Below are positions 62,381-64,000 of a stretch of DNA of 64,000 nucleotides, one piece after another. Position 1 is the first letter of the stretch. Every line of letters starts with the position of its first letter. The DNA comes from Peptoniphilus_A harei_B (GTDB taxonomy: Bacteria; Bacillota; Clostridia; Tissierellales; Peptoniphilaceae). The notes beneath the pieces were generated by a model that worked only from the letters and a program-made list of their open reading frames with translations, ran no database searches and was not told where the DNA came from. The translations under genes and the position numbers were made by a program. Where the stretch lies: the NCBI GenBank assembly GCA_032560695.1, contig JAWGHR010000001.1:62001-126000 (forward strand), written 5' to 3'.

Positions 62381-62683
62381 ATGAAAATTCATTTATCAGA
62401 CGACGTTTTAGAATATCTAAGAGAAAAGGAAGCTACAATCATTACTATAGATAAGATTACTAGTAAATCTTGTTGTGGCAGTGGTCTTCCATCTTCTGAT
62501 GTATATCTAGGACAATCTAAAAGAAAAGATAAAAAGTATAATATTTATGAAGCTAATAATGTTGAGGTATTTATAGATAAAGAACTTTTCTTTATTGACG
62601 ATATATGTAACATAGAACTTCTCAACTTACCTCTCACAAAAGGTCTAGCGGCAAATTTTTTAGATTATAAAAAACTAATTTAA
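62381..62683 (+). CDS. Small Cys-Cys motif protein (CC/Se-type family candidate)
   Basis: The 100-residue protein starts at ATG 62381; an upstream in-frame GTG at 62372 lies inside the cupin gene. It has an adjacent Cys pair in KSCCGSGLPSSDVYLGQ and a later single Cys (DDICNIELL). It recalls small proteins annotated as CC/Se-motif (some with Cys-Sec in place of Cys-Cys), a resemblance I make from memory. A redox or metal role is plausible but unproven. It ends at a terminator. Confidence 0.6.
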   Translation: MKIHLSDDVLEYLREKEATIITIDKITSKSCCGSGLPSSDVYLGQSKRKDKKYNIYEANNVEVFIDKELFFIDDICNIELLNLPLTKGLAANFLDYKKLI

Positions 62684-62701
62684 TATGAAAGTTAACATTA
62701 A

Positions 62702-62740
62702 AAATAACCTCACGATTAATTTCATGAGGTTATTTCTTTT
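62702..62740. terminator. Bidirectional terminator between the Cys-Cys gene and ppsA
   Basis: AAATAACCTCA (62702-62712) pairs perfectly with TGAGGTTATTT (62725-62735), followed by CTTTTAT on the plus strand and TTTTAATG on the minus strand. It serves both convergent transcripts. Confidence 0.82.
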
Positions 62741-62757
62741 ATAAAATTTAATTTTAT

Positions 62758-64000
62758 TTACATTTGTCTAAGTTTTTTAAGAATTATTTTTTGTTCAACA
62801 CTTGCAACAAGTCTTCTAGTATAGTCAACTGTATCAGGGTTAACTGACATGGAAGTTATACCACACTCAACAAGGAACTCTGCAAGTTCTGGGTATTGAC
62901 TTGGTCCTTGACCACAGATTGAGCAAGTAATCCCCTTTTTGTTTGCTGCATCTATTATTGTCTTAAGGGCAATTTTAACTGCGTCATTTCTTTCATCAAA
63001 GTATCCCATGTTATTAAGGATTCCGGAGTCTCTGTCAGCTCCCATAACAAGTTGTGTTAAGTCGTTAGATCCAATTGAGAATCCATCAACTAATTCTGCA
63101 AATTCTTCAGCTTGAAGAACTACTGCAGGAACTTCTGCCATGATCCAAATCTTAAAGTTCTTTGATTGAACTAGACCTTCTTCGGCCATAATTCCCTTAA
63201 CTACCTTAAGTTCTTCTGGAGTTCTAACAAATGGTAGCATAACAATTACGTTAGTAAGTCCGTACTCTTCTCTAACTTTTTTGATTGCTTGACATTCTAG
63301 TCTAAATCCCTTTTCGTATTCTGGAGAAATATATCTTGAAACACCTCTCCAACCAATCATTGGGTTTGCTTCAATTGGTTCTACTTCGTCTCCACCCTTT
63401 AGACCTCTAAATTCATTTGTTCTAAAGTCACTAGTTCTTACAACTAGGTTTTTAGGATAAATTGCTTGGGCGACTTTAGAGATACCTTCAGCAAGTTTAT
63501 CTACCATTAGGTCTCCTTGGCCAGTCTTTACAAGATACATTGGGTGAGCGCCAATCATGTTAGTGAAGATAAATTCTGTCCTCATTAGGCCAATACCATC
63601 CATTGGTAGGTTTTTATATTTATCGATTAGTCCTGGTTCGCCAAGGTTCATATAAATCTTAGTAGCAGTTGTTGGGGCAAAGATGTTTCTAAGTTCGTCA
63701 ATATTTCCAAGGCTTGCTCCCGAAGATTGGCTTTCAGTTTTCTTTTCTTCTTTTTCTTTTAGGACTTCGCCTTCGTAAACAATACCTCTTACAGCATCAA
63801 CTGTAACAGTGTCCCCTGTCTTAAGAGATTTTGTTGCATTTTTAGCACCAACTATACAAGGAATTTGTAATTCTCTTGATACAATTGCTGCGTGACAAGT
63901 TCTTCCACCTTCGTCAGTAACTACACCAGCACACTTTCTCATAGCAGGTACCATGTCAGGGTTTGTCATTGCAGTTACAAGAACATCGTCTTCTTCAACA
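62758..64000 (-). CDS. ppsA: Phosphoenolpyruvate synthase, C-terminal part (5' end outside the window)
   Basis: Makes phosphoenolpyruvate from pyruvate and ATP. About 413 residues are visible and the frame stays open to the right edge, so the N-terminal ATP-binding domain is missing. Visible: the swivelling phospho-His domain (TDEGGRTCHAAIVSREL, His as phosphoryl carrier), a Glu/Lys/Ser linker, then the PEP-binding barrel with GIGLMRTEF, VRTSDFRTNEFRGLKGGD, NPMIGWRG and GSNDLTQL, CGQGPS near the end. The SDFRTNE and NPMIGWRG forms favour PpsA over pyruvate phosphate dikinase. Confidence 0.92.
   Translation of the reverse strand, partial: VEEDDVLVTAMTNPDMVPAMRKCAGVVTDEGGRTCHAAIVSRELQIPCIVGAKNATKSLKTGDTVTVDAVRGIVYEGEVLKEKEEKKTESQSSGASLGNIDELRNIFAPTTATKIYMNLGEPGLIDKYKNLPMDGIGLMRTEFIFTNMIGAHPMYLVKTGQGDLMVDKLAEGISKVAQAIYPKNLVVRTSDFRTNEFRGLKGGDEVEPIEANPMIGWRGVSRYISPEYEKGFRLECQAIKKVREEYGLTNVIVMLPFVRTPEELKVVKGIMAEEGLVQSKNFKIWIMAEVPAVVLQAEEFAELVDGFSIGSNDLTQLVMGADRDSGILNNMGYFDERNDAVKIALKTIIDAANKKGITCSICGQGPSQYPELAEFLVECGITSMSVNPDTVDYTRRLVASVEQKIILKKLRQM

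Noticed and set aside
1..64000. tRNA, rRNA, CRISPR array, insertion sequence or prophage
   Set aside because: I looked through the intergenic stretches and saw no cloverleaf, regular spaced repeats, transposase or phage genes. A covariance-model scan would be the definitive test.
62758..64000. Pyruvate phosphate dikinase as an alternative to PEP synthase
   Set aside because: The barrel motifs SDFRTNE and NPMIGWRG match PEP synthase; the N-terminal part that would settle it is outside the window.

Overview
The window looks like chromosomal DNA from a low-GC, Gram-positive anaerobe of the Firmicutes/Bacillota. Evidence for this is a PolC-type replicase, the order polC-rimP-nusA-ylxR-infB-rbfA, RNase Y, a LexA/LysM (YneA-like) divergent pair, SepF, an amidotransferase GatCAB, S-layer-homology (SLH) proteins, a copper-amine-oxidase-type 'stalk' domain protein, and strong Shine-Dalgarno sites with many TTG/GTG starts. 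Within that group the mixture resembles Tissierellia/Peptoniphilaceae (Anaerococcus, Peptoniphilus, Finegoldia relatives); this genus-level guess is inference from gene content. I saw no rRNA, tRNA, CRISPR array, insertion sequence or prophage.

Layout. 1-24092 is all on the plus strand: the end of polC, then the transcription/translation operon rimP-nusA-ylxR-infB-rbfA-nrnA-truB-ribF, the rpsO-pnp-dut block (each junction carrying a hairpin), ftsK-rimO-pgsA-cinA-recA, and directly behind recA a four-gene Mre11/Rad50-like set in which the Rad50-like ATPase is divided over three reading frames. A yerC regulator closes the block. 24111-30226 is minus strand: rqcH, a roughly 740-bp very AT-rich gene-free stretch, a secreted stalk-domain protein, a Xer-type recombinase, RNase Y and a small LysM protein that stands back to back with lexA across an SOS-type control region.

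31132-48240 is minus strand: a mismatch-repair/tRNA-modification operon (miaB-mutS-mutL-miaA-ynbB) and a long envelope/division operon (der-plsY-gpsA-hlyD-like-yggS-sepF-ylmH-lspA-rluD-FAD dehydrogenase). A two-gene split ThrE-type exporter (48348-49603) is divergent from der. 49680-57781 is pcrA-ligA-gatC-gatA-gatB preceded by tcdA. 57829-61049 encodes two related SLH surface proteins, each with its own extended -10 promoter and terminator. 61257-62683 is a three-gene set of unclear role (SirC-like dehydrogenase fold, cupin, Cys-Cys protein), and the right edge holds the C-terminal part of phosphoenolpyruvate synthase.

Functionally the window is mainly housekeeping: replication, ribosome and tRNA maturation, RNA decay, DNA repair and SOS control, and phospholipid and cell-division functions. 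The parts least explained by textbook families are the three-piece Rad50-like complex after recA (20355-23672), the SOS control region with a 38-bp dyad at lexA, the PolC PHP domain that has apparently lost metal ligands, the HlyD-like protein within the sepF cluster, and the 61257-62683 trio.
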